Shown here: positions 21,894 through 33,119 of the stretch, in pieces
How positions within the stretch are numbered: the stretch's first letter is position 1
Layout: each line of letters starts with the position of its first letter
Source of the DNA: Entophlyctis helioformis
Lineage: Eukaryota > Chytridiomycota > Chytridiomycetes > Chytridiales > Chytriomycetaceae
Length of the DNA stretch: 64,000 bases
NCBI GenBank assembly: GCA_025526915.1
Contig: JAHLKH010000066.1
Location: 59,636 to 123,635, forward strand
Reading direction: 5' to 3'
The notes under the pieces: generated by a model
The model's database searches: none
What the model was told of the DNA's origin: nothing
What the model saw: the letters and a program-made list of their open reading frames with translations, nothing else
Position numbers and translations under genes: made by a program

Positions 21894-23799
21894 TCATGAC
21901 GCTAGCCGCACGGGCTGGCTTGCAATGCTCGACGTGGACACGAGGTTATGTCCGCTTTTGCTGATCCCGCTCTTGGCAGTCATGGAAATGGCTGCCGTGC
22001 TGGCTGATATGTTCAGAGACGCAAGCCCGAGTCCTGCTCCGGCTCCTGCTCCTGCTCCTGCTCCGGCTCCGGCTCCGGCTCCTGCTGTTCCAGCTGCCGG
22101 TGCGCCGCTTGCGTGACTCGGTCCAGTGATTGGACCTTGAGCAAGATACACAAGCGAGAATGGATGCAGCGGTTTAGCCGTGGTGTTGGCCGACTTGATC
22201 GTGCTCGACTCGTCCGTCTTCTTCTTGGTCATGGCCGCCTTAAGCTCCTCGTCCTATGGCCACAGACATGCTATGCATGAGAAACGCGCCATTTTTGCAT
22301 GCGTGGCAGCCATGTCCATCGCATCCTACCATGCGTTTCTTGGTCTCGATAAACTTGGGGACTGAGCTTGCCACCGACAGCTTCTCCAGCAGTCGTGACG
22401 GCGTGCCCCATGACACGGCTGCTGACGGCTCAAGGATGCGTCCAAGATCGTGTTGCACGCTTTTGACCCATGGACGGAATCCTGCATCCGGCCGTCCATC
22501 CATCTCGAGTCAGCATGGATGCAGGCAAACAGTGCATTGAACGCGGTGTTCTTGCAAACCACTCGCCATGCTGGACTTTTCGCGCATCCAGCTCGTACGA
22601 CCCAGGTGCCGCATTGCCGCACGGGCTGCGAGTCCTGAACCGCTCGACGCCGCTTTTGAATGCCGCTGCAGCTGATGGCGCTTCTGTATAGGGCTGCTTG
22701 GCAACATCGTATATCCCTGGTGCCAGCGTCGACTGTCGATCGCATCCGTCAGCACTCACAGTCGTCCCATTTCGCCATCGCTGGACATGCACATGATCAA
22801 CACGTGACGACATACGTCCTTTGTGTTGAAGCGGCTGGTGGTTTTGCCCCAAAGGTCCTTGACCACCTGTTTGCGTCTGACCTGCGCCGCGCTTTCCCAG
22901 AGCAGTGGGTACGGATTGTAGCTGCCGACCGTCGCCAGAATGTCGCGATTGTGCCGGTTGAGCAGCCGGTCGCGCAGTCTGTCCGACTCGGGTGCGTTGT
23001 AAAACATGGGCACAAAGTTGGTCTCGGTCCGCAATTCCTCCACCGGCTCGAGCACGGCACCTCCATTCGGCGGCCGTGTCGCCTGTTGCTGTTGCTGCTG
23101 TTGTTGTGATTGAGCTGTTGCGCCCCGGGGATTGGGACCTACGCCTGGCACCTGAAGGAAATCCGATCTGCCCGTGCCCGCGATACCACTAGCCGCGATT
23201 GTATTCGCATTAGTCAGCGATCCGCGGCCTTGGCCACCGCGCTTGGCAGCATTCGCGTTCACGCCGCGATTAAGGTTGCTTGGCAGCGATCCAACGACCG
23301 AGGCCATGAGCGCATCGTCGCTGTCATGAGGCACGGCGCCGTCCCCCGTGCCAGCAACGATGGTATTGTCACGACCCACGATGGATGCCTTGCGCGGAGG
23401 AGGCAGGCGAGCAGCCGCCGAATCGCGGATCGTTGGCACAGCACTGGTCATCACCACGCCGCCAGGCTGGAGCGTCTGCGAATCCGATACCGTCGACGGC
23501 ACCTCGATGCTCACGACGCTCGGCAGCGAGTCGATGCGATCGCTCTCGCCTATCCCATGGCCGCCGCCGCTCTGCATCACCGGAAAGCCGCGCGGGAGGC
23601 CATTCGGCGGCACCGTGAGCGAGTCTCGATGTGCTGCCAGCTCGCCCGGGCGTCCTGATGTAGACATGGCAAAACTGGACCTGCGTCGTTCACCGCCATT
23701 CGATTGGCTTGCTCCACCAAACCCGCCCGAGCTGCCCGGCGTGCCGGACTCGATCTGCGAGTCGCGCGGACTGGCCTGCACCACCAGGGCTGTTGGCAT
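21894..23799 (-). CDS. Sperm-tail PG-rich-repeat (STPG/SHIPPO-like) protein, probable flagellar protein
   Basis: Starts MPTALVVQASPRDS at 23799. A long disordered N-terminus (to about 23060, with a short polyQ) leads to TNFVPMFYNAPESDRLRDRL and TVGSYNPYPLLWES. After an intron near 22770 come PG-type repeats LAPGIYDVAKQPYTEAP, FKSGVERF and NAAPGSYELDARKVQHGEW. Further exons read TPSRLLEKLSVASSVPKFIETKKRMV and MTKKKTDESSTIKSANTT. The end is an Ala-Gly dipeptide run encoded by hexamer repeats (22034-22085). PG-rich repeats occur in axonemal and microtubule inner proteins. Splice sites in the 22260-22760 part were not fixed, and the tail (21894-22232) could belong to a separate small gene. Confidence 0.6.
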
Positions 23800-23964
23800 G
23801 ATCAATGACGGATGCCCGACTGCTCTCGCTCATCTGTAGCCCGTCTCGGTCGTGTCAGATACTGTGTCTTGTGATGCGACCAGCTGTCTGCCAGCCTTGC
23901 AAAGTCGTTGTCAAGACAAAAGCAAACAAGGCAGCGCACACAAGTAAACAAAGCAAACTGCTGT

Positions 23965-24601
23965 TCATTCGCCCACGGCAGGAGGATCGAGCACGGGCGA
24001 TCGGTCGCCCAGCTGCGGCCAAAACTTGGACCCGACCATCAGAACACGCTCCTCAGCGGACCAATCCGCCCAATTGAACGAGGCCGTCCTCACGCGCGTG
24101 CGGTACACCGGACCTTCCACCGGCAGTCCCGTCTTCATGTTCACAGCGCCGGTCATCTCGTACTGCTCCTTCTTGACCCACGTGCCAAACAGCTGCCGTG
24201 CTCCCCACGTGCCCACGACATCATACCCGGCCGTCTCCAGCATGTCAATCTGCAGCCGCACCGACTTGCCGTGCAGCGCCTTGCGGCCAAACGTGTGCTG
24301 GGCAATGTGCGAGATGGCGTTGCGCAGGCCGTCGAAATTCGAGCGCCAGTAGATGCATTCCATGACATCCGCCGTCGTGGGCAGCCCGATGACGCGCGAA
24401 TCAAAGTAGGCCTCGTGGCCGAGCATGCGCGATCGCACAATGTCGTTGGTCATGGTGTCCCATTGCATCGGTGGGCTGCAGAGGTGGTAGTTGAAGCGCG
24501 CGGCGGCGTAGGATGCGGTGGTGGACGCGAGTTTCTGGACACGTCCGTTGTAAATGTGCACGCGGTTCTTGAGCTGCTGCAGTTGCTGGCGTGTAAGGGC
24601 T

Positions 24602-24676
<75 letters not shown>

Positions 24677-25200
24677 AGAGGCTTTGACTCGGCAGATGGC
24701 TCGGTAGGGTCTGTTGGCGTCAATGGTCCTGATGCAGGTGCTGACGTTGATGCCGACGCCGATGCTGATGCCAAACGGGCAGCATTCAGATGCCGCTTAC
24801 GCTTCTTGTTTGCAGTCTCTGACAAAAACAGCCCATTGATCATGCCCAGCCCGTCGCCGTCACCGCCGTCGCCCGCATCACTGTTGGCCTCGTACAGCTG
24901 CACATCGACTGCCGGAAACACGAGCGAGATCTCGTCCGACTGCGTGTAACCCATCACAGCATTGAAGCGCTTGACCAGATCCACCGTGGTGGCGACCATG
25001 GCGTTGGTGATGCGGGCATCAAACGGCTGCTCGACGCCGCGGGTGAAGGTGTGGAATGCGACGCCGTCGATGCGGATGACCATGTGCTCGCTGGTCTGGA
25101 CGGCAGGGTCGAGGACGCCCTCAAACTGCTTGAGCCGCTTGCCGGTCTCCGCCTCGTACATGCCAATGAGCGCCTGGTGCGCTGTCTCTGGAAACGGCAT
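23965..25200 (-). CDS. Thg1-like (tRNA-His guanylyltransferase family) enzyme with inserted polyQ
   Basis: MPFPETAHQALIGMYEAETGKRL starts at 25200; 411 aa, no intron. The Thg1 catalytic core is visible: VIRIDGVAFHTFTRG (metal-binding Asp) and YTQSDEISLVFPA (second carboxylate motif). After a polyQ-containing insert, FDSRVIGLPTTADVMECIYWRSNFDGLRNAISHIA matches the family's C-terminal half. Thg1 enzymes add a nucleotide 3'-5' to the tRNA 5' end. This sequence is divergent from classic Thg1 and may be a Thg1-like protein (TLP) with a different repair role. The stop is at 23965-23967. It is divergent from the At4g15545-like gene, with 226 bases between the starts. Confidence 0.75.
24604..24675. 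repeat. (CTG)24 trinucleotide tract encoding polyglutamine
   Basis: Uninterrupted CTG on the plus strand, CAG on the coding strand, inside the Thg1-like gene. It encodes about 25 Gln between the catalytic and C-terminal halves. The pure run suggests length variation between strains. Confidence 0.97.
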
Positions 25201-25426
25201 TCGTGGATGTGTTCGTGCTGCTTCTGCTGCTACTGTTGCTGGTGGTGCTGCTGCTGCTGCTCGTGGTGTGCTGTGGACAAGAGCGCTCGGTGTGCTGCAG
25301 GTGTGGCGAGTGTCAATGTGTGGGAGCGAATGTGTTGAAGCCGTTGGAGAACGTTTTGCATCGTTTTGTAAAGAAAATCCGCGCCAGCTCACACACGAAC
25401 ATCGACTCACAAGATACAGTCACAGG

Positions 25427-26370
25427 ATGCAGCCGACAGAGACCGACGTTGTGGTCGAAGAGACGGTGCGGCTTCTGCGCCAATCCTTCCAGAAGCTGGT
25501 GCGTGTGCTGTGCCGCAGTGCCGCCCGTTGCCCGTCTCCCGTCGCCCCATCGCTGGCTCCACGGAGCATCGTGCCGATTGTCGCGCAAGTCACGCTGCTT
25601 CACAGCGGCCGCTTCGCACGCCTATCGACAAGCTTCGCGGCTGCCTGCGTGCGTACTAACCTTGACATGCACATACTCGCTCGCTCGCCCACACAACACA
25701 CACATGCATGCATGCATACATGCCTGTCCAGCTTGCGATCAAGGACCAAGAAAACGCCTCAATCCGTGCCCAGCTTGTCAAGCGCGAGCTTGAACTCCAG
25801 GCAAGCCATCGCATGCCTCGCCGGTCCCATCCATTCCGCACCAAAAGACGACGCGACCTGGACTGACGACGCCGTCTCGTTTGCAGGAATTGCAACGGCA
25901 CCACCAGGTGCTGCAGCGCAATGCAGCAGCCGACCAGCGGCGCATGGCCGAGCTGTCGAAGCGAATCTCGCAGCTCACCGAGTTCAAGCGGTCGATAGTG
26001 ACGTCCGTGTCGGCGAGCAGGGAAGAGGCTCTTGATTCTGGATACGACGGACTGGACGTGCAGGGATCCATAGCAGAGGTGGTGTCCTGCGTACACGCGT
26101 GACGGATGCTTGTGTTGTTGGCCGGCTGACTCGTCTGGCATGGCAGCGGTTGGATGAGCTGCAATTCGATGATGGCTTGCGCGAGTTTGGCGGCGTTGCA
26201 GGCGGCCGCGACGCCTCGGTCGCCAACACGCCTGGCACTGGCCGGATTCGAACGGATCGCATGGCTGCCATCGATGAAGGTGCCCGGCAGTCGCGTGTCT
26301 GCGTGGGTGGAGGCGACGCGACTGACACAGTCGTGACAGATGGCCGTCGTATGCAGCCACAGCCACAGCC

Positions 26371-26412
<42 letters not shown>

Positions 26413-27053
26413 CGTGGCGGCCGAGTATTCAAGAAAACAATCACCAGTACGTCACAGCCGGCAAACAACATGGCATTTGGCTGACATCAGAATGACCATG
26501 GCAGCAGCAGACAGACCACCACAGGATCGAGGCAGACTCGGCGTCAGCACTCAACATCCAGCCCATCAGCAGCCTCGACTCGCCGACGAATCTGTACATG
26601 CGATCAAGCGACGGGCACACAAGCATGGGCGGTCTGAACGGCAACATGAACACAGGCATCAGCGGCCGGGGCAGCATGGACGGCTTTCCGCAGGTCCAAC
26701 TGCAGGGACAAGGGCACCAGCAGAGTCTGCAGAACCAGCAGCAGGGACAGAGCCAATCATCGATAGACGGCCGAGAGTTTTTCAAGATTGCGCGCGGCAC
26801 CCTCTCGTACGACGAGTTCACCGCGCTCCTCTGGAACGTCAAAGCGTGCGTTGCTCGCCCTCGACTGACTTGTGTCTTTTCCAAGCCAGACTGCCGCGTG
26901 CTGGGGGGTGACGCGACTGACTGGCCGATCGTGCGCGACAGGTACAACAACCGTGAGCAGAGCAAGCAAAAGACACTGGATAACCTGGACGCTCTTTTTG
27001 GACCGCAGCACCGCGGTCTGTTCACCCAGTTTGAGCGTCTCATCAGCAGGTAG
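25427..27053 (+). CDS. At4g15545-like coiled-coil protein
   Basis: Homologue of the uncharacterised plant/animal family represented by Arabidopsis At4g15545. The C-terminal signature is GREFFKIARGTLSYDEFTALLWNVKA, then NNREQSKQKTLDNLDALFGPQHRGLFTQFERLI; the plant form has RDFFRQARGRLSYEQFSAFL. The N-terminus is a coiled coil (ENASIRAQLVKRELELQELQRHHQVLQRNAAADQRRMAELSKRISQL), and the middle is Gln-rich. One intron (25801-25886) begins GC rather than GT: CAG/GCAAGC to TTGCAG. It joins LELQ to ELQRHH in phase 0. The function of this family is not known. Confidence 0.75.
26371..26409. repeat. (CAG)n tract encoding polyglutamine
   Basis: About 13 CAG units in frame in the At4g15545-like gene, preceded by a QP-repeat (CAGCCA). 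Confidence 0.95.
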
Positions 27054-27153
27054 CGCGACTGCGATCCATAATCTTTACAGCACACAATACACCAACATCA
27101 AGCCATGGCATACACTTGTGGCTGTATTGCGGCAATCGTTTATTGTGGCGCTG

Positions 27154-28407
27154 TCAGCCAAGGATATCGTCCAGCCAGTCATCAATGTTGTCGTTGTTGG
27201 CCGTAGCGGGCTTGGGTTTGGGTTTGGACGCGACAGCAGCCGGCTTGGCGGCTCTGGCCGGACTCTTGCTTTTCGATCGCTTGGGCACCTGGTTGGCTGC
27301 CCGAGCCTGAGCAGATCTAGACTCTGAGTGGCTCGGCTCGGTCTCCAAGTCGCCGAACAGATCGTCTGCAGGATGACTGTCGGATGCCTTGGGTTTGGAG
27401 AGGTGTGCGAGATGGCGCACGAGCTGCGGGCGAGACGGCGAGGTCAACAGCGATCCCGTTGCTGGGCCAAGAATGTCTTCATCGTCGTCCTCGTTGCTGG
27501 GAACAATGGCTAATTGTGGTGGCTGCTTGGTGGCTGCGGCAGGCAGACTGTGGTCGTGATAGTCCAGATCGATATCGTCAACAGCAGGCTTCTCGGAAGC
27601 GTCCGGGCCAATATCCAGTCCGCCGCCAGCCGTCTCGTGCGAGACGGGCGGTGTCTGGCGATCGTGGTGGCTGTCGAGCAGCGGCGGCAGAGGCTCAAAG
27701 ACATGCGTCCAAGCGCGAGCGTCCAGATCCAGATGCGCATCCACACGTTGCTCATTGTGACTCTGCTGCCGCGACGGATGCCAGACAGGCACGCGCATGC
27801 CATGAATGCCAAGTTGGTCACTGCCTGCACTGACATCGCCGCTCTCGTCGATCGTCTGCCACAGGGCCGACAGCTGCGACCGGATGAGCTGCCAGTCAAC
27901 GGCAAACACGCTTTCTGCAAAGAACTCGGCCGTCACCCGCTCAGAGGCGAACTGGAAACTCGATGTTGGCGCGCTGTCGCTGGTCGCTGCGGCTTGCACA
28001 AGATCCATCAGCTCGGCGGTGTCGGCATCGATGGGCTGCGGCGTGGCGTCGGCTCCTGTTCCACTGCCGGCCTTGGTGACAGCCGTGGGAGCCTGCACAG
28101 CGTCATCGTCCCGACTGTACCGAAAGTGGTTGCTTGTCAGCGCTCGCCTGCCAAAGCCAGCGTCTTCGCCGTCGTGGCCAGCACCCCCGCGGCGACTGCC
28201 GTTGCCTCTGTAGCTGCCGCCGCCGCCCCGGCCTCTGTGCTGCTGCTGTGACTGTGTCGACGTCACTGCGGCTCCGTCTGCTGTCGACGAGCTTGGCGTG
28301 GGAGTGGCGCTGTCAGATGCACCAGCGTTCCCAGCCGGTGTCGTCGACAGCCCATGCTTGCCCTTCCATCGGCGCGTGGCCCTTGCCTTGTGCGGATCTG
28401 GCCGCAT
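27154..28407 (-). CDS. AVEN: AVEN-like RGG protein
   Basis: A single 417-aa frame starting at 28407. The N-terminus has an RGG-type stretch (HRGRGGGGSYRGNGSRRGG), then SNHFRYSRDDD. A mid-region (SSFQFASERVTAEFFAESVFAVDWQLIRSQLSALW) lies where animal AVEN has SQFRFAEEKEW and its DSELLVRALQEL helix. The protein ends in NIDDWLDDILG; animal AVEN ends in LEDWLDSMIS. AVEN is a caspase-activation inhibitor and binds RNA G-quadruplexes through its RGG box. The match rests on layout and short motifs only, so another RGG protein remains possible. It shares a 125-bp divergent promoter with the trefoil gene. An AATAAA on its strand lies at 27139-27144. Confidence 0.5.
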   Translation of the reverse strand: MRPDPHKARATRRWKGKHGLSTTPAGNAGASDSATPTPSSSTADGAAVTSTQSQQQHRGRGGGGSYRGNGSRRGGAGHDGEDAGFGRRALTSNHFRYSRDDDAVQAPTAVTKAGSGTGADATPQPIDADTAELMDLVQAAATSDSAPTSSFQFASERVTAEFFAESVFAVDWQLIRSQLSALWQTIDESGDVSAGSDQLGIHGMRVPVWHPSRQQSHNEQRVDAHLDLDARAWTHVFEPLPPLLDSHHDRQTPPVSHETAGGGLDIGPDASEKPAVDDIDLDYHDHSLPAAATKQPPQLAIVPSNEDDDEDILGPATGSLLTSPSRPQLVRHLAHLSKPKASDSHPADDLFGDLETEPSHSESRSAQARAANQVPKRSKSKSPARAAKPAAVASKPKPKPATANNDNIDDWLDDILG

Positions 28408-28433
28408 CTGTTCGCCGTCGTGACGGAAACTCC

Positions 28434-28440
28434 TATAAAA
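28434..28440 (+). promoter_or_regulatory. TATA box of the trefoil gene
   Basis: TATAAAA lies 93 bases upstream of the ATG at 28533, with a pyrimidine-rich stretch between. It is the clearest core-promoter element in the window and suits a gene made in large amounts. Confidence 0.65.
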
Positions 28441-28532
28441 GGCGAGACCAATCCTGTCCGCCGTTCAACTCCAGCAGCAGCTACCAAGTCTTCCAGCAGT
28501 CTCCGAGTCCGTCAAGCACCGATCCAACCAGC

Positions 28533-29467
28533 ATGCCTTCCATGTCGCTCGCCGTCGTTCTTGCTCTTGCTGCCACCAGCGCAGTCTCGGTGATCAACGC
28601 CGCACCTCTCGACGGCATCGCCGTTGTTGCGCGTCCACCGGACGCACCCATTGCAGCACCTGGCGCACCCGTAGCACCCGTAGCACCCGCAGCACCTGGC
28701 GCAGCACCCGTTGCGGCACCCGGCGCGGCACCCAATTATGTCTTTGTGCAGCCCAACCCCCAGCTCTGCGGCGTGAACCAGGTGTTCAAGGTCAACTGCG
28801 GATACCCGGGCATCACGCATCTTGCCTGCGTCCAGGGCGGCTGCTGTTGGGACGATCTGACGGAAGGGCCGTGGTGCTTCTTTGGCAACGGCCAGGATCA
28901 GACGAAACCGATCGTGGAGGGACAGCAGCCTGTGCAGCAGCAGCCTCCGATCGTTGGTCAGCCCCCTATCCCTGTTCCTGGCCAGCCTCAGCAGCCTCCG
29001 ATGGTTGGACAGCCACCTATCCCTGCTCCCGGTCAGCCTCAGCAGCCTCCGATGGTTGGACAGCCACCTATCCCTGCTCCCGGTCAGCCTCAGCAGCCTC
29101 CGATGGTTGGACAGCCTCCGATCCCTGTTCCCGGTCAGCCTCAGCAGCCTCCGATCCCTGCTCCCGGTCAGCCCCAGCAGCCACCTGCTCCCGGTCAGCC
29201 TCAGCAGCCACCAGTTCCCGGCCAGCCCCAGCAGCCTCAGCAGCCTGCAGGCTGTGCTGCCAAGCGTAAGTGCACTCGGACGCGCGCTGGTACTCTTGTT
29301 GCATGGACTGACTCACTCACGCGTCGCGTGCTTATGTGGTTGCAGCTGCGGCCCTTCGCAATGACTGCGGCTTTGACGGCATCCTCCAGACACAGTGCGC
29401 TGCAAACGGCTGCTGCTGGGGCCTCTTGCCTGTCGGCACCGTCGGCCCTGTTTGCTACTATCCTTGA
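28533..29467 (+). CDS. Secreted protein with two P-type trefoil domains and a Pro/Gln repeat linker
   Basis: Exons 28533-29265 and 29346-29467 fit exactly, giving 284 aa. A signal peptide is clear (MSLAVVLALAATSAVSVINAAP). A Pro/Ala-rich stretch precedes trefoil domain 1 (CGVNQVFKVNCGYPGITHLACVQGGCCWDD...WCF, six Cys in the P-type order). About ten repeats of GQPPIPAPGQPQQPPMV type follow, then trefoil 2 (GCAAKP...NDCGFDGI, QC, GCCWG, VCYYP, again six Cys), with the intron between its first two Cys. P-type trefoils bind carbohydrates or stabilise mucins in animals. Its role here is not known; a cell-wall or extracellular adhesion role is a guess. Confidence 0.85.
28965..29245 (+). repeat. Tandem Pro/Gln repeats in the trefoil gene
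   Basis: Units of about 54-57 bases encoding GQPPIPAPGQPQQPPMV, three nearly exact, then shortening to GQPQQPP units. The near-identity at the DNA level suggests expansion by slippage or unequal crossing-over. Confidence 0.9.
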
Positions 29468-29563
29468 GCCAGCACAGGTCTTTGCCGTTGCCTCGGCGAG
29501 CCTTGTCATCATCATTGTTTCTCACAAAATGAATTCAAAATCTTTGTCGAGCCAGTGACAAAT

Positions 29564-30103
29564 ATGCCTGGCAAGCGCAAGCGAAGCGACAAGTCGCAGT
29601 GGCGAAAGGTGCGACCATCGGCACCAGTGTCGAGCCTGTCTGCCTGCCTGCCACGATGGCCAGATGCACGGATGCTTGGCTGGCTGCTGGTGGCGGCCGT
29701 CGAGGCATCACTGTGCTAACGCCCTCGGTCCGTTTCCCCTTGCCTGCCCTCCGTGCGACGCATAGAAAGCGCTGGCCATCCGCACAAACAATGCTCGTGA
29801 CGCAGCTGCAGCGGCCGCTGGCTTGGCGCCTGCACACGACGACGAGGACGTTGAGCTGTCCGACGAAGACATGGACATCCTCGACCAGTTTGGCAGAGAC
29901 GGCCTGTCGTTCCTGACCGACCTCGACCCCAAGGCGCTCGCCAGGTGAGCCTGCACGCCGGCCGATTTCTTTTTTCTTCTTCGTGTGCTTCTGCGTGCGG
30001 CGCGCTCACCAATGCTGGCGGCCGCCCACTTCAACCAGTGTCAAGGCCGCCGAAAAGGTTGCTGCTCCTCGTGCCAAGGGCCGTATCGCTGTTGCGGCAG
30101 ACA

Positions 30104-30135
<32 letters not shown>

Positions 30136-33103
30136 GATGGCGACGACGAGGATTCGGATATCGAGGCCGAATACGAGCGTCGTCCGAGAACAGACAGGTC
30201 GCAAGATGCGGACATCCAGAGCAGACTGCCGATCAAGACCAGAGACGGCCAGGTGGTGTCTGCTCAGGCAGACAAGGCTGTGTCCAAGCTGAGCGCTGCT
30301 GTTGCCAAGCAGTCTACAAAGGCCGGCAAGGCTGCTCAAGATGCAGATGCAGATGCAGATGCCGAGCTGTCGCTGCAAGATGCCGAGCCAATGCCTGCGA
30401 TGGCCAAGCAGGCCGCAGAGCCAAAGAAGACTGCCAAGCCCAAGAAGACGTTTACAGAGTCTCGCGAGATGCTTGCCGCGTCCGCCACGCTCATCCTGGA
30501 AGAGCCCGAGAAGCATGTAAGTCGGCGGTCTCTCGTGAGTGTCCGATCGCCATGCACTCATTCGACCATGTAGATCAATGAGCTGCACAAGATCCGTCTT
30601 GCCGGCAACACGTCCGACGAGCGTGTCACCAAGCTCGCTCTGTTAGCTCAGCTCGCCATCTTCAAGGACATCATCCCAGGGTGAGTGATCTGTCCAATCC
30701 CGCCAACGGTCCTGTTCCCTTAAGCGGCAAACTTGCTCATGTCGAATGCTGTGTTACAGTTACCGCATCCGCAAGCTGTCAGAGAAGGAGCTGTCCACGC
30801 AGATCTCCAAGGACGTCAAGCGCCTGCGTCAGTACGAAGAGAGTCTTCTCCAGCACTACCAGCTGTATCTGCAGCAGCTTGAGAAGCTCGTCAGTGGTGC
30901 GTACCATGGCTTGCACACCATGTTTGCATCTATATCAGAGCCCACTCGCTGACCTGTTTTCGCGTCCCACATTGGCATCTGGCAGGCCCTGCTCCAGATG
31001 GATACGAGCGCGACTCTGCTCCTGGCATCGCGCTGGTGTGCATGTGCGACCTGCTCAAGTCGGTCCCGCACTTCAACTTCCGTCTCAACATCATGACGGC
31101 CATTCTGGCTGCCGTCCGCCGTGTGCGCAGGCCCGACATGGTCGATTTGTGCTGCGAGGCGTTTGAGCAACTGTTCCGCGACGACGAGACGGGCGAGTAC
31201 AGTCTAGAAGCCATCAAGCTCATTGCCAAGATCACGAAGCAGTCTGACTACCGGATACATAAGCGCGTCATCGAGACGTTCCTGTTTCTGCGGCTGGCCG
31301 AAGAGCTCCAGCTGGATGAGGGCAAGCGCCAAAAGGTGGACAAGGGCAGCTCCAAGTCGGACAAGTTCAAGGACAAGGAGCGCAAGCGACCCAAGTCGGG
31401 CCGCACGCAGCACGTGTCCAAGAGACAAAAGAAGCTCAGCCGTGCCGAAGCCGAGGTTGAAGCCGAGGTCAAGGAGGCAGAGGCGACCATTGACCGCCAT
31501 GAACGCCAAAAGACTGTATGTTTTTGCACCAATGCCTGTCACAGCTGCATTCTTGGCTTGCAACTTACCGTGCTTCACCTGCCGGCATTGCACAGCACTC
31601 TGAGACGCTCAAACACGTCTTCATCACGTACTTCCGCATCCTCAAGCAGCTGCCCGACTCGCCGCTGATCATGCCTGCTCTCGAGGGTCTTGGAAAGTGA
31701 GTGCTGGCGTCTTGTGTCCTTGGCGCAGTGCCTAGTGTTGACCCTTTGCTGTCAATGCGTCTGCCACGCTCGCCAGGTTCTCGCACCTCATCAGCATCGA
31801 TTTCTTCACCGATCTGCTCGAGGCGATCAAGAAGATCTGCTTGTACCAGCTTGACAAGCCTGCCGAGGGCGTCCAGTTCAGCCAGCAGCTCTCTGTTGGT
31901 CTGCAATGTATCCTGACCGTTCTCGAGCTGCTTGCATCAGTCAAGGATGCCATCAAGACCGATCTGCTCCAGTTCCACTCTGCCATGTACAGACTCATCA
32001 GCCGCGTGTCGCTGCGTGCCTCTCTGGTCGACCCCATGCACCTGCGCGCCAACTACCACTCTGACCGCTCGATCATGGAGCTCATGATGCTTGCGCTGGA
32101 CCTGATGCTCCGCCGGCCGCACGAGGTAGGACATCGGTTGCCAACTCTAGCATTTGCGAGCCATTGCGTTGATGGCTACAATGTCGATGGAGAGACGTGC
32201 GGCGCAGAGCCAGATTAGCGATGTTATGATGAGCTTGAGATTACGAGTGCAGGCATGATTGCATTGCATATTCCAAAATTGTTCCTTCTGAACACGCTAC
32301 TGTCTCCAGCAACGCCACTCCTGTCGACAGCCATCGCCTGCATTGTGGGTTGTCGTGACACCATTCGATAACTGACGCACAATCCTGCACAGGTCCCCAT
32401 TGGCCGCATTGCGGCATTCATGAAGCGAATGGCGACCATGTCGCTCAGTCTGCCCGACAACGGCGCCATTGGCTCGCTTGTTGCCATGCACAAGGTCTTT
32501 TTGGTCAGTCGCGTCCGTCTGCTGTTGCTGATAGCCGTCAGTGGCAAGCCACTGACTTTTGGCATTGCGCGTCTTTGCACCACATAGAGACTACCTCGGC
32601 TCCAGTCGTTGCTCGAGGGCGACGAGCGGTTGGGTGCGGGTGTCTACAACCCATATGTGGACGACATGGATCTGTGCAACCCATTCGCAACCAGCCTGTG
32701 GGAACTCTCGACGCTGTCTGTAAGTGCTGTTGCGCCATTGTGCCCGGCACTGCCCATTGCTTCTGTATCGCTTGCTGACCGTGCTGCATGCCTTGTTGTC
32801 GCATCCACCGACCAGTCAAAGCACTACCATCCAATGGTGCAGAGCTGTGCCAAGATGGTTCTGACCCACTCGGATGGATCCGTGGCCAAGCCGCTCCCCG
32901 CTGAGCTACAGCGCATCTCTCGCGACCGGCCCATGGATCTTCTTGACCGCTTTGATGCGTTTGGTGGCAACGGCCTGTTCTCTCTGCGGCCTGCCTGCAA
33001 AGCACCGCCTCCCATGACCAAGCAGCCCACCAACGTGTACGGCCCGTCTGTAGTCATGCAGAGCGCGTTCATGGAGCAACTGCTGGCCCGCGCCAAGACT
33101 TGA
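29564..33103 (+). CDS. NOC3: NOC3 nucleolar complex protein (ribosome biogenesis, replication initiation)
   Basis: Start [27 protein letters not shown] at 29564, in about ten exons. Landmarks: acidic Asp run (30103-30135), then [51 protein letters not shown] (a NOC3 signature), [121 protein letters not shown] and [18 protein letters not shown]3 forms a heterodimer with NOC2 in 60S subunit maturation in the nucleolus. One intron (32127-32393) is unusually long. The stop is only 16 bases from the stop of the convergent CCDC gene. Confidence 0.92.
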
Positions 33104-33119
33104 TACTATTAAACTGTTT

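Noticed and set aside
22326..22760. Several minus-strand ORFs
   Set aside because: They overlap the STPG gene in other frames; only the PG-repeat frame resembles a known protein.
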